Source: Acidobacteriota bacterium
Lineage (GTDB): Bacteria; Acidobacteriota; Terriglobia; Acidiferrales; UBA7541
Length of the DNA stretch: 16,485 nt
Direction: 5' to 3'
NCBI GenBank assembly: GCA_003131705.1
Contig: PKUY01000283.1
Span: 1-16,485, forward strand
Shown here: positions 1 to 7,008 of the stretch, piece after piece
Layout: each line of letters begins with the position of its first letter
Numbering within the stretch: the stretch's first letter is position 1
Program-made: the position numbers and the translations under genes
The notes under the pieces: model-generated
Databases searched by the model: none
Seen by the model: the letters and a program-made list of their open reading frames with translations, nothing else
Told to the model about the DNA's origin: nothing

Positions 1-2
1 TT

Positions 3-533
3 GAAATGTGCTGGTCCTACAATAGACAGTACGGCACGCGATTCTTGGCGGCGATGCCAACGAACTTATATGGACCGGGCGATCACTATGATCTTAACGA
101 TTCCCACGTAATCCCTGGCCTGCTTCGCAAAATGCATGAAGCCAAAGTCGCGGGAGCCCACGAGGTAGTCATATGGGGAACTGGAACGCCTAAAAGGGAA
201 TTTTTGTATAGCGACGCCGCCGCGGACGCTTGCATATTTTTGTTGAACTTGCCCGATTCTCAATTGAGGCAACTTACGGAGGATCAGGACGTAAGCCCAA
301 TGGTGAACATTGGTTGCGGACAGGATATAACCATTGCCAAACTGGCTGAATTGATCGCAGAGGTTGTGGGATTCAAAGGCCGCTTGGTTTTCGATAATTC
401 GAAGCCCGATGGGACACCGCGCAAGCTATTGGATATTGGCCGATTGAGCCGGCTCGGATGGCTTCCTCCACCGCCAGTTTCCCTGCAAGGAGGTTTGCAA
501 AAAGCTTATAGTGATTTTTGCGAACGCTTCTGA
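3..533 (+). CDS. fcl: GDP-L-fucose synthase, C-terminal part (5' truncated by window edge)
   Basis: This enzyme is an NADPH-dependent epimerase/reductase of the extended SDR family. It makes GDP-L-fucose from GDP-4-keto-6-deoxy-mannose in the cytoplasm, for use in surface polysaccharides. The reading frame is open from base 3 and stops with TGA at 531-533, so the first ATG at 6 is internal. About 176 residues of a roughly 310-residue family are present. Recognisable family segments are SYNRQYG, MPTNLYGPGD, SHVIPGLLRK, the GTGTPKREFLYSDAAADA region and the C-terminal VNIGCG stretch followed by the DGTPRKLLD region. The N-terminal nucleotide-binding fold and the catalytic Tyr-x3-Lys lie outside the window. 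Spot counts on bases 181-300 give about 49% GC, clearly lower than the rmuC region (about 67% for 1681-1740), which fits acquired polysaccharide DNA. The family call is firm; the role in a particular polymer is unknown. Confidence 0.93.
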   Translation, partial: EMCWSYNRQYGTRFLAAMPTNLYGPGDHYDLNDSHVIPGLLRKMHEAKVAGAHEVVIWGTGTPKREFLYSDAAADACIFLLNLPDSQLRQLTEDQDVSPMVNIGCGQDITIAKLAELIAEVVGFKGRLVFDNSKPDGTPRKLLDIGRLSRLGWLPPPPVSLQGGLQKAYSDFCERF

Positions 534-534
534 C

Positions 535-943
535 GTCGCTGCGGCCACAGGGGGCGGCCTACCCGGGACCTTCGCTAAAGTCACCGATAAGCATTTCTTC
601 TGGAATGGCATGGGCAAGCTGGAGACCATCGTTGGGAGTTGGCGTAAGCGGCTGGCGAAGCTTTTCGAACTCGCAGAGATAACAAAGGGCCATGCGCACC
701 GATTCCGTGACACTTTTGCTGTGGAACTTCCTTCCCCTCAGTGGCGTGCCGATTGAGCGAGTATCTGTGCTCCTCGGGCACCAAAGTACTCGTATCACGG
801 AAAAGCATTACTCGCCATGGGTACGCTCACGCCAGGAGCAGCTTGAGGAGGACTTGCGACGCTCGTGGGAGCACGATCCGGTCTCACTCATGGAGACGAA
901 GGGTACACCAGAGGTACACGAAAAAAACGAGAGGATTAACTAA
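535..943 (+). pseudogene. Tyrosine recombinase (phage-type integrase) remnant, truncated and frameshifted
   Basis: Two adjacent reading frames together give the C-terminal catalytic part of a tyrosine recombinase. The first (to about 728) reads FFWNGMGK, then WRKRL and GHAHRFRDTFAVEL, which contains the second catalytic arginine. The second frame continues with SGVPIERVSVLLGH (the GH box), then TRITEKHYSPWV, whose Tyr is the expected nucleophile, and ends at TAA 941-943. One extra base in the pyrimidine run at about 728-735 separates the frames; removing it restores a continuous protein. The N-terminal arm/core-binding domain and first catalytic arginine are absent, because the homology begins right after the fcl stop. 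It is therefore a dead remnant. The left boundary is approximate. It ends 21 bases before the 3' end of tRNA-Cys, the usual place for an integrase of a tRNA-targeting element. Confidence 0.85.
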
Positions 944-964
944 TGTATTTTCACCAGGATATAT

Positions 965-1039
965 TGGAGGCGCGGGTGGGAATCGAACCCACGAATGAAG
1001 GTTTTGCAGACCTCTCCCTTCCCACTTGGGTACCGCGCC
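965..1039 (-). tRNA. tRNA-Cys (anticodon GCA)
   Basis: Read on the minus strand this is a complete cloverleaf of 75 bases including an encoded CCA (complement of 965-967). The acceptor stem is a 7-bp match between 1033-1039 and 969-975. The T arm is a 5-bp stem (976-980 with 988-992) around a TTCGATT loop. The anticodon loop CTGCAAA lies at 1003-1009 with GCA at 1005-1007, closed by a five-pair stem that includes one G-U. The discriminator base is U (complement of 968), as expected for cysteine tRNAs. The gene reads toward the integrase remnant, so its 3' end faces the probable integrated element and would be the attachment site. Confidence 0.96.
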
Positions 1040-1049
1040 ATCACAATAC

Positions 1050-1078
1050 AGTATAGCGAAACTGCGGCGCTCTTTCAG
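1050..1078 (-). promoter_or_regulatory. Probable sigma70-type promoter of tRNA-Cys
   Basis: On the minus strand a -10 hexamer TATACT (1050-1055, 5 of 6 to consensus) is preceded after 17 bases by CTGAAA (1073-1078, 4 of 6 to TTGACA). The -10 lies 10 bases upstream of the mature tRNA 5' end at 1039, giving a very short 5' leader. A small inverted repeat (GCGCT at 1067-1071 with AGCGC at 1077-1081) overlaps the -35. The call rests on hexamer match, spacing and position only. Confidence 0.55.
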
Positions 1079-1231
1079 CGCGCATCCACACGTATTTGAT
1101 ACAAATTCCCCGGCGCGAGAGCTACCACGACGATGAAAACGCCGAACAGCTTTTTCGCGAGCGCCGTTCGCGCTAAAGTGTCTGTAGAGATGTTCCGGCA
1201 GTAGATCGGGAATTCGAGAGGCATAGCGCGA

Positions 1232-2320
1232 ATGATTCTAGTTGCTTGGGTTGCGGCCAGTGTCCTGGCATTAGCAATAATCGCAGGTCTCGTATGGTCC
1301 GCGGGCCGGCGCTCGTCCGAGCAGTTGTCCGCGGTTCGTCAGGAGATGCAAAACTCCCTCTCGAATCAGAGCCAGAACATGTCCGCGCAGATGAACCAGC
1401 TGGTGCAGACGATGACGCAGCAGCTCGGGCAGGTGCGGCAAGAGGTGCAGACCGGAGTCGCTTCCACCGGCCAACTCGCGACAGACGCCCAGAGGGAAGT
1501 AGCGAGGCGGTTGGAATCGTCCACGGAAGCGCTTGTACACATGAGCCAGAAAATCGGCGAGATGCACCAAACCAGCCAGGACCTCTCGAAGACCACTGCA
1601 ACGCTGCAATCCATTCTTAGCGGCGTAAAAACGCGCGGCGCGCTGGGTGAGACGATGCTTGACGGCTTGCTTGCGGACGCGTTGCCGCAGAGCGCGTACG
1701 CGATGCAGTATCGCTTCGCCTCCACGGGCGCCGTTGTGGACGCCATCGTGCGAAGCGGCGAACGCGTGCTCTGCATCGATTCCAAGTTTCCTCTCGAAGC
1801 TTACCGACGGCTCATCGAAGGCGGCGACGACGCCCGCCGGGATTTTTCCCTGGCGGTCCGAAAGCATGCAGACTCGATCGCGGGGAAATATATTCTTCCC
1901 GACGAGCATACCTTCGACTACGCGCTGATGTATGTACCGTCCGAGGGCGTCTATTACGAGCTCATCATGGCGGAGGATTCAAAATACGGAAGGATCGAGG
2001 AATATTGCAGGGCGAAGCGCGTGTTCCCTGTTTCGCCAAATGCCTTCTGCGCGTTTCTCAGCGCCATCGCCATGAGCTTGCAAGGCCAGAAGATCGAGGA
2101 AAATGCGAGGCACTTACTCGCCAGCCTCGCAGGAGTGAAAAAGCAGATAGAAGCCTTCGCCGATGTCTACGAAAAGCTCGGCACGCACCTTCGCCACGCA
2201 CAGCAAAGCTACGAGGACGCCGACAGCAAGCTGAATCGAGCGCAGAACTCACTCGAACAGATGTCCCAGGGAGCCCTTCCCGAAGGCGTGCCGAAAGCTC
2301 TCGCTTTGCCCAGCGAGTAA
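1232..2320 (+). CDS. rmuC: DNA recombination protein RmuC
   Basis: RmuC-family proteins are predicted membrane-anchored nucleases of the restriction-endonuclease-like fold; E. coli rmuC limits inversion between short inverted repeats. The 362-residue product starts with a transmembrane anchor (about residues 2-23). It continues with a long coiled coil rich in Gln, Ser and Leu (about 28-125), then the RmuC domain (about 130-325). Family landmarks are GALGETMLDGLLAD, the VLCIDSKFPLEAYRRL strand with the conserved acidic/Lys pair, DYALMYVPSEGVYYEL, and VFPVSPNAFCAFLSAIAMSLQG. A tail after about 345 is low in conservation. It is shorter than the E. coli protein (about 475) but typical of compact family members. 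GAGAGG at 1216-1221 is a plausible ribosome site for the ATG at 1232. It is a single gene, convergent with the next minus-strand gene across about 100 bases that hold no clear terminator. Confidence 0.93.
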   Translation: MILVAWVAASVLALAIIAGLVWSAGRRSSEQLSAVRQEMQNSLSNQSQNMSAQMNQLVQTMTQQLGQVRQEVQTGVASTGQLATDAQREVARRLESSTEALVHMSQKIGEMHQTSQDLSKTTATLQSILSGVKTRGALGETMLDGLLADALPQSAYAMQYRFASTGAVVDAIVRSGERVLCIDSKFPLEAYRRLIEGGDDARRDFSLAVRKHADSIAGKYILPDEHTFDYALMYVPSEGVYYELIMAEDSKYGRIEEYCRAKRVFPVSPNAFCAFLSAIAMSLQGQKIEENARHLLASLAGVKKQIEAFADVYEKLGTHLRHAQQSYEDADSKLNRAQNSLEQMSQGALPEGVPKALALPSE

Positions 2321-2419
2321 TCCTCGCGAAGAATTACCAAACCCTCTTACAGATTGCTGGTCTCGCAATTCGAGCGCGGGGAGACGGACCATTCCCTCGG
2401 CGCCAGCTTGGTGTTCCAG

Positions 2420-3520
2420 CTAGAGGGCTGCACGAGCTGCGTCGAGGAGCGTACGAAAATCGCCTGCCATTGTCTGCGTAGCAATCTGTTGCAGCTCGAT
2501 ACGCACGATCTCCGCGTCGCGAGGATGATGCGCCAGCCGGTCCGCGAGCGATTTAATCTCTCGCTGCAAATCCTTAGGAGCGAAAGACACAGCTGCCCGC
2601 AAATACCGCTCAGCTTCAGGAATTTCGGGCGCCGGTATCAAGTATGCGCGGAATGAGAAATCGCCGGAGGTCACGGCCTGCACTTTTACTCCAACAAAAT
2701 TCTCCTCGCCTCCACCAGTGACTACTTCCTGCCCGTCACCTCGTTGAAAGCGAAGCACTCCCGGTGTTGTGTTTTGTACGACGATCCCAAGTTTCTGGCT
2801 CGAACCGTGCACGCGAACAATGAGCTGTCCCTTTCGACCGGGCTGGAGCGCGGGAGTTGGAGGCTCGAATTCGAGTGCCACGAGCGTTGTAGTCGCGCTC
2901 CACTGCACACCCGGTGCTTCGACTGTCAGCGAAGCCGGCCCAGGCTTCGTTCCCGGCCCGGGCAGGGCAACGAGGCATTCCGGTGAAGCAGCCAGCACCA
3001 GCGCGTGCTGGCCATTCATTCTCACCGAGTTCGCGTCGGCATCGCCACGAAGCCCTCCACCGCAGATCCAAAAATGGTCGCGCACAGAGACAACGGGTGG
3101 AAGGGTGATCCCCTGCGGCTCGCTCGCACCGACAGCAGGGTCAATGAGCGCCGCAACGGACGCACCAGAGGCTTTCGCCAAAAGATAATCGCCGGTTGCA
3201 GGCACGGTGAAAAAAGCTCGTCCGGTACGGTCCGTTTTGACGGTCTGCCCCTTGCCAAGATCAACTGTCACGTTGGAGGCAAGCTTTCCATCCACTCCCA
3301 GAACGGCAAGCGTCGCCGGATGGCCCGCCATAAGTTTCGGGGGAAGCACAATCGTGACGGCCCAGGTTGTGAGCGGCGTGGATTGAATTTGAGCGTGAAG
3401 CGACGGCACGAGCGCAAAAAAGGTTCTGCAAAACACGCATACCAACACGCATGCTCCGATCATGACGCTACCAACACGCTCCCGATCCATTTCCAAGCGG
3501 TAGTCAGGTGCTCTTCTCAT
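2420..3520 (-). CDS. Secreted protein of unknown function with Ig-like/TIG-like beta domains
   Basis: I do not recognise a named family. The 366-residue product has an N-terminal signal peptide whose hydrophobic core is about residues 17-40, with likely cleavage after LHA near residue 43. A first beta-rich segment follows (about 50-130, with AGHPATLAVLGVDGKLA then a TDRTGRAFFTVPATGDYLL strand pattern, like bacterial Ig or carboxypeptidase-regulatory-like domains). A second segment (about 140-205) resembles an IPT/TIG domain, with a Cys near its start and another in the middle. A third beta-rich stretch runs to about 310, and a charged helical tail (about 320-366) ends the protein. It begins 6 bases after the rlpA stop, so it is probably co-transcribed. 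The start is uncertain: ATG at 3520 has no visible ribosome site, while the in-frame ATG at 3490 gives a shorter signal peptide and follows TTGGAA. An envelope role is inferred only from export and the neighbour. Confidence 0.8.
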   Translation of the reverse strand: MRRAPDYRLEMDRERVGSVMIGACVLVCVFCRTFFALVPSLHAQIQSTPLTTWAVTIVLPPKLMAGHPATLAVLGVDGKLASNVTVDLGKGQTVKTDRTGRAFFTVPATGDYLLAKASGASVAALIDPAVGASEPQGITLPPVVSVRDHFWICGGGLRGDADANSVRMNGQHALVLAASPECLVALPGPGTKPGPASLTVEAPGVQWSATTTLVALEFEPPTPALQPGRKGQLIVRVHGSSQKLGIVVQNTTPGVLRFQRGDGQEVVTGGGEENFVGVKVQAVTSGDFSFRAYLIPAPEIPEAERYLRAAVSFAPKDLQREIKSLADRLAHHPRDAEIVRIELQQIATQTMAGDFRTLLDAARAAL

Positions 3521-3526
3521 GGCTTA

Positions 3527-4336
3527 TTAATTGTCGAGGCGGACAACAAACGTCGTCATCTGTCCATCGGACTTCAACTGTTCCGCGAGTTTGCTCGCCG
3601 CATCTTGCGTAGGCACTTTGCCAACGCGCAAGCGATAAAACGGCCCGGTCGGCGAATCGTAATTCGCGATGCTAATTGGAGAGTAGCGCGGCGCTAGCTG
3701 GGCTCCGAGCCGTTCGGCATTATCACGACTTCGAAACGCGCCTACCTGAACGCCGAAGAAACCAACTTGCGGGCTGGGCCCCCCAAGGATTTCGAGTCGA
3801 ACTTGCGCCGTGCCTGGTCCCACCATCTCGATCGACTGCGCGGCTGCAAGCGAGAGGTCGATCACGCGGTTTGCGACGAAGGGCCCGCGGTCAGTGATAC
3901 GTACGTCGATCTGTTTCCCATTTTGCAGATTGGTCACGCGAACGATTGCGCCGAAAGGCAGCGTACGGTGTGCGGCCGTCAACTGATGCATGTCGTAGAT
4001 TTCGCCGTCCGACGCGCGGCGGCCGTTGAACGGAATTCCGTACCACGAGGCCACGCCTTCTTCAACATACGATCCCGGGATTGCAGGCTGCCGCTCAATT
4101 GTCGGAGGCGCGCCGGAGCGGGGCGAAGGAACCTCGGAACCAGTAGCGGGCCGCGGTTGCTCGATGGGGACTGGCGCAGGGGGCCGCGTTGTGTTCGCGC
4201 GGTGCGCGCAGCCAGCGGCAAGTGTTAACGAGAAAATCAGCGTAATCACCAGCCGCCGAGGGAATACGGTTAAATCGTTTTCAAAAGGTCGTGTTAGTTC
4301 TCTCCAAAAACCCGGCTGGCAGACGGCAGGCTTCAC
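3527..4336 (-). CDS. rlpA: RlpA-like lipoprotein with DPBB and SPOR domains
   Basis: RlpA is an outer-membrane lipoprotein; in Pseudomonas it is a lytic transglycosylase acting on denuded septal peptidoglycan. The 269-residue product has a type II signal peptide with lipobox LAAGC, lipidated Cys43. A Pro-rich linker (to about 90) is followed by the double-psi beta-barrel (about 94-184). This contains EEGVASWYG, ASDGEIYDM, LTAAHRTLPFG and ITDRGPFV, so the conserved Glu112, His123 and Asp149 are present and activity is plausible. A C-terminal SPOR domain (about 192-267), the peptidoglycan-targeting module, starts with FFGVQVGAF. The start is GTG: AGGA sits 6 bases before it and a promoter lies just upstream, so the long n-region of the signal peptide (about 26 residues) appears real. 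It is followed at 6 bases by an unrecognised secreted protein gene. Confidence 0.93.
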   Translation of the reverse strand: MKPAVCQPGFWRELTRPFENDLTVFPRRLVITLIFSLTLAAGCAHRANTTRPPAPVPIEQPRPATGSEVPSPRSGAPPTIERQPAIPGSYVEEGVASWYGIPFNGRRASDGEIYDMHQLTAAHRTLPFGAIVRVTNLQNGKQIDVRITDRGPFVANRVIDLSLAAAQSIEMVGPGTAQVRLEILGGPSPQVGFFGVQVGAFRSRDNAERLGAQLAPRYSPISIANYDSPTGPFYRLRVGKVPTQDAASKLAEQLKSDGQMTTFVVRLDN

Positions 4337-4353
4337 GCGGTGTCCTGATTCAC

Positions 4354-4382
4354 TTGTTTAGTCTCAAGTTGGGTATTATAAG
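4354..4382 (+). promoter_or_regulatory. Candidate promoter of the rhomboid protease gene
   Basis: TTGTTT (4354-4359) and TATAAG (4377-4382) are separated by 17 bases on the plus strand, 30 bases upstream of the TTG start at 4413. The -35 is weak (3 of 6) and the -10 is 5 of 6. The -10 shares bases 4377-4380 with the better minus-strand promoter of rlpA, so the two could not be occupied at once if both are real. Confidence 0.4.
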
Positions 4383-4403
4383 AACGCGCGTACATTCTCG
4401 CAA
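4375..4403 (-). promoter_or_regulatory. Promoter of rlpA and the downstream secreted-protein gene
   Basis: On the minus strand a perfect TATAAT (4375-4380) is preceded at exactly 17 bases by TTGCGA (4398-4403, 4 of 6 to TTGACA). Transcription would start near 4368, about 32 bases before the GTG start of rlpA, leaving room for its AGGA ribosome site. The -10 overlaps that of the divergent rhomboid promoter. Confidence 0.7.
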
Positions 4404-4412
4404 GGAACCCCA

Positions 4413-5354
4413 TTGCCCCTGTCGCCACGCCAGCGTCGCAGCCTCGATCAGATCCGTGAAAAGATGAGCGGGATTTTCGGCGGCCCCCGCGAACAACCGC
4501 GCCCGTCGCTTTGTCCCGCCTGCCGGACGCTTGTCGGCGCGGGCGCGAAGCGATGTCATCAGTGCGGCGCGAACCTGACATTCTCGATGGCCGCAGCCAG
4601 CCGTTCGATAGGGCGGCTGATGCCGACGACATCCCCGGCAACTTACGGAATCCTTGCCTTGAGTTGCGGGATGTACTTCTTGAGCTTGCTCTGGACCGTT
4701 CATCTTAACGGTCTCCAGTCATCGGGGGGCGGCCTCTCTGGGCTGCTCAATTTCGGCGGGATCAGCGGCGGTGTTCTGGCGCGCCTGGGCGCGTCCTTTC
4801 CGCTAGGTTCTGTCGACCAGCCCGGTGACTTAGCGCAACCCTGGCGATTCGTTACAGCCGTTTTCCTCCATGCCAGCATTTTGCATATTTTCTTCAACAT
4901 GTGGGTGCTGATGGACATCGGCCCACAAATCGAAGAACTCTACGGTTCAGCTCGGTATCTATTCATTTACGTGGTTGCTGGCATCGGTGGCTACTTGGTG
5001 AGCAGCGCGTTTCACCACTTTAGTGTCGGCGGATCGGGTGCATTGCTCGGGCTGATTGGTTTGCTGCTGGCAATGTCGATGGGACGGCGAGGCGCCGGCA
5101 TGCAAATGCTTCGAAGTCAGCTCATTCGCTGGCTCGTATACATGGTCATTTGGGGATTCTTGTTTCCGGGAATCGATAATATGGCGCACCTCGGCGGCTT
5201 CGCTACCGGTTTTGTTCTCGGGAAAATCATGACGGACCGGTTGCCGGCGACGCCGGAGCAGCGAAAGCGCGCGTACGTGCTCGGCTGGGCAGCCGCATTG
5301 GTCGTCGCGGCTAGTTTTGTCATGATACTTCTTGGAAACTTGCGCTCGAGTTGA
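4413..5354 (+). CDS. Rhomboid-family intramembrane serine protease with N-terminal zinc ribbon
   Basis: Rhomboids cut single-pass membrane proteins inside the bilayer. The 313-residue product starts with a cytoplasmic basic region and a four-cysteine zinc-ribbon-like motif (Cys34, Cys37, Cys48, Cys51). The first transmembrane segment is about 76-96. The rhomboid core follows: His153, His158 and Asn162 in the HxxxxHxxxN segment, the catalytic serine Ser208 in GGSG, and the catalytic His259 in MAHLGGFATG. A final membrane helix (about 288-308) ends the protein. All residues needed for proteolysis are present. The TTG start has AAGGA at about 4402-4407 five bases upstream; the next in-frame ATG (4464) has no such site and would keep the zinc ribbon. 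The gene is divergent from rlpA and convergent with pgsA (22 bases). Substrate unknown. Confidence 0.92.
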   Translation: MPLSPRQRRSLDQIREKMSGIFGGPREQPRPSLCPACRTLVGAGAKRCHQCGANLTFSMAAASRSIGRLMPTTSPATYGILALSCGMYFLSLLWTVHLNGLQSSGGGLSGLLNFGGISGGVLARLGASFPLGSVDQPGDLAQPWRFVTAVFLHASILHIFFNMWVLMDIGPQIEELYGSARYLFIYVVAGIGGYLVSSAFHHFSVGGSGALLGLIGLLLAMSMGRRGAGMQMLRSQLIRWLVYMVIWGFLFPGIDNMAHLGGFATGFVLGKIMTDRLPATPEQRKRAYVLGWAAALVVAASFVMILLGNLRSS

Positions 5355-5376
5355 AGAAGACAAATCCCATGCCGCC

Positions 5377-5931
5377 TTATGGCCCAGCGTGCAGTTGTCG
5401 CGAAACCATAATGCTGTAGTGCAGCCCTGAAATAACCACCAGCGCTGCCACGAAGTAACCGCATATCTCCCGCAGGATCGACAGGCTTTGCTGATTCCAC
5501 ACGGCGAGCACAAGCACCAGCACAATGAGCGCAATTTCAAAAAATGTAGTCGCTTTTCCCCAGATACTTGGAGGAAATGGCCGATAGCCGATTGTGAGAA
5601 GAATTACCGCACATGCGATCAGCAGGAGGATGTCGCGGCCGAGAACCATAATTGCGAGCCACCAGGCGATCCTGCCCTTCAGGGCCAGAGCCAAGTATGA
5701 CGAAGAAAGCAGGAGTTTGTCTGCGATCGGATCGAGATAGGCGCCGAGCGGGGTCTTCTGATTCATCCCGCGCGCCACTAAACCGTCAAGCCCATCGGTC
5801 AGACCCGCCAGCACGAGAATTGCAAGAGCCACCACATAGTGTTCGTACTTGATCGCAATGACAAAAAAAGGAAGAAATGCCAGGCGTAGAAATGTGAGTT
5901 GGTTCGGAACGGTTAGAATCCGGCTGGTCAT
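5377..5931 (-). CDS. pgsA: CDP-diacylglycerol--glycerol-3-phosphate 3-phosphatidyltransferase (PgsA-type)
   Basis: This inner-membrane enzyme makes phosphatidylglycerophosphate, the first committed step to phosphatidylglycerol and cardiolipin. The 184-residue protein starts with an amphipathic stretch and the NQLTFLRL segment typical of PgsA. The CDP-alcohol phosphatidyltransferase motif is complete: Asp46, Asp49, Gly50, Ala53, Arg54, Gly63, Asp67 and Asp71, in the pattern D-x2-DG-x2-AR-x8-G-x3-D-x3-D. Four or more further hydrophobic helices follow, as expected. The length is normal. PgsA is preferred over other CDP-alcohol transferases (e.g. cardiolipin or phosphatidylserine synthases) because of length and the N-terminal segment, but substrate cannot be proven from the motif. 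The ATG has GGAG very close upstream. It follows the small unknown gene at 65 bases on the same strand. Confidence 0.88.
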   Translation of the reverse strand: MTSRILTVPNQLTFLRLAFLPFFVIAIKYEHYVVALAILVLAGLTDGLDGLVARGMNQKTPLGAYLDPIADKLLLSSSYLALALKGRIAWWLAIMVLGRDILLLIACAVILLTIGYRPFPPSIWGKATTFFEIALIVLVLVLAVWNQQSLSILREICGYFVAALVVISGLHYSIMVSRQLHAGP

Positions 5932-5996
5932 GGCTCCATCTGGGCTTGGCGGCCCGCTGTTCCGACTTTACAGAACATCCCGAAAGAGATGCTCGC

Positions 5997-6305
5997 TCAG
6001 GCGAACTGCGCCAAATAGTCCGCCAGCGAACGGCCCACTTTCCTCTCAAACATCTCGGCAAGTGAAGGGATCGAACCGCGGGCCTCGTCGAGCGCAATGC
6101 GCTCGATCCGCAACATGGGGAAAAAAAGCGTCGGCAGGCCGATGCGGTCCCCTTCTGGGTGCAAAACCTGGGTGACGAAATCGTCAAACGATCCCAGATC
6201 AATACCGCGCACAGTGACTCCAGCGCTAGATACATCGACCAACTCGCCCCAAATTCTTTCTTTCGGGCTGTGAAGGCTCAACACGATAATCGAGTGCGGC
6301 TCCAT
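5997..6305 (-). CDS. Small protein of unknown function (102 residues)
   Basis: The start is set at ATG 6303-6305 because AGGAG lies five bases upstream; the open frame extends to 6521, but that part is antisense to scoB coding sequence. The product begins MEPHSIIVLSL, has a beta-rich half (IWGELVDVSSAGVTVRGIDL, then FDDFVTQVL), a central PTLFFPMLRIERIALDE strand pair and a helical end (SLAEMFERKVGRSL). There is no signal peptide or membrane segment, so it is probably cytosolic. The first half superficially resembles small beta-barrel regulators (PilZ or Hfq/Sm-like) but lacks the PilZ RxxxR and DxSxxG signatures in full. I do not assign a family. It follows scoB by 29 bases and precedes pgsA by 65 bases on the same strand, so co-transcription is likely. 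Confidence 0.8.
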   Translation of the reverse strand: MEPHSIIVLSLHSPKERIWGELVDVSSAGVTVRGIDLGSFDDFVTQVLHPEGDRIGLPTLFFPMLRIERIALDEARGSIPSLAEMFERKVGRSLADYLAQFA

Positions 6306-6334
6306 CACGTCTCCTCGGATATCTCCAAAACAGA

Positions 6335-7003
6335 TTAGATCGAAATCGTCTTCAAATCTGGAGCCACCTTCAGTTTGGCCTCGGTCAACTTCTGGACAGC
6401 TTCTGGCGTCATGCCGGGCGCGACTTCGCGGAGGACCAGTCCCTGCGGCGTAACTTCGATTACAGCGAGTTCCGTCACGATCAGGTCCACAACTTCCACG
6501 CCCGTGAGCGGCAGCGTGCATTTCGTCATGATCTTTGGAGCGCCGTCCTTCGTGGCATGCTCCATGGCGATAATTACGCGCTTCGTACCCGCCACCAGAT
6601 CCATGGCACCGCCCATTCCCTTGAGCATTTTCCCCGGGACCGCCCAGTTGGCCAGCGTTCCTTTCTCGTCCACCTGCAGCGCGCCGAGCACGCTCACGTC
6701 AATGTGCCCGCCGCGGATCATAGCGAACGATTCGGCGCTCGAAAAGTATGAGCAGCCGGGGATTTCCGTGACTGGCTCTTTGCCCGCATTAATGAGATCG
6801 GGGTCTTCTTCGCCTTCATAAGGGTAGGGCCCGATGCCGAGCATGCCGTTTTCCGACTGCATTATGACTTCAATCCCAGCCGGCAGATAATTCGGGATCA
6901 GCGTCGGGATGCCGACGCCTAGATTCACGTAGTATCCGTCGCGAAGCTCCTGCGCCACGCGCCGCGCGATCAGCTCCCGCTTGTCGATTTCGGGGGACAT
7001 CAT
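6335..7003 (-). CDS. scoB: 3-oxoacid CoA-transferase subunit B
   Basis: This is the beta subunit of a succinyl-CoA:3-ketoacid (or acetoacetyl-type) CoA-transferase, a cytosolic family I CoA-transferase that activates acetoacetate or related ketoacids. The 222-residue protein shows the family sequence [17 protein letters not shown], and the catalytic glutamate Glu51 in [11 protein letters not shown], which forms the acyl-glutamyl/CoA thioester. Later landmarks are [15 protein letters not shown] and [14 protein letters not shown]. The length is normal. The start is one of two tandem ATGs (7003 or 7000); GGAG, which overlaps the scoA stop, is better spaced for the second. Only 5 bases separate it from scoA, so the two subunits are translated together. 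Ketoacid specificity cannot be read from sequence. Confidence 0.94.
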   Translation of the reverse strand: MMSPEIDKRELIARRVAQELRDGYYVNLGVGIPTLIPNYLPAGIEVIMQSENGMLGIGPYPYEGEEDPDLINAGKEPVTEIPGCSYFSSAESFAMIRGGHIDVSVLGALQVDEKGTLANWAVPGKMLKGMGGAMDLVAGTKRVIIAMEHATKDGAPKIMTKCTLPLTGVEVVDLIVTELAVIEVTPQGLVLREVAPGMTPEAVQKLTEAKLKVAPDLKTISI

Positions 7004-7008
7004 TTCTC

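Noticed and set aside
902..919. Direct repeat GGTACAC (902-908 and 913-919) near the recombinase end
   Set aside because: Only 7 bases and inside the coding remnant; could occur by chance and I cannot tie it to recombinase binding.
921..927. Seven-T run on the minus strand downstream of tRNA-Cys as a terminator
   Set aside because: No GC-rich hairpin precedes it, so it does not meet the usual intrinsic terminator pattern.
1133..1204. A 23-codon ORF upstream of rmuC
   Set aside because: No ribosome site, no recognisable sequence, and ORFs this short are expected by chance in GC-rich DNA.
3005..3697. 230-codon plus-strand frame across the secreted protein and rlpA
   Set aside because: Antisense to real genes, rich in Arg/His/Gly as typical of shadow frames, with no domain signal.
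6306..6521. Upstream extension of the small unknown gene's frame
   Set aside because: It runs antisense through the scoB coding region and has low-complexity, Arg/Gly-rich shadow sequence; the ribosome site marks 6305 as the start.
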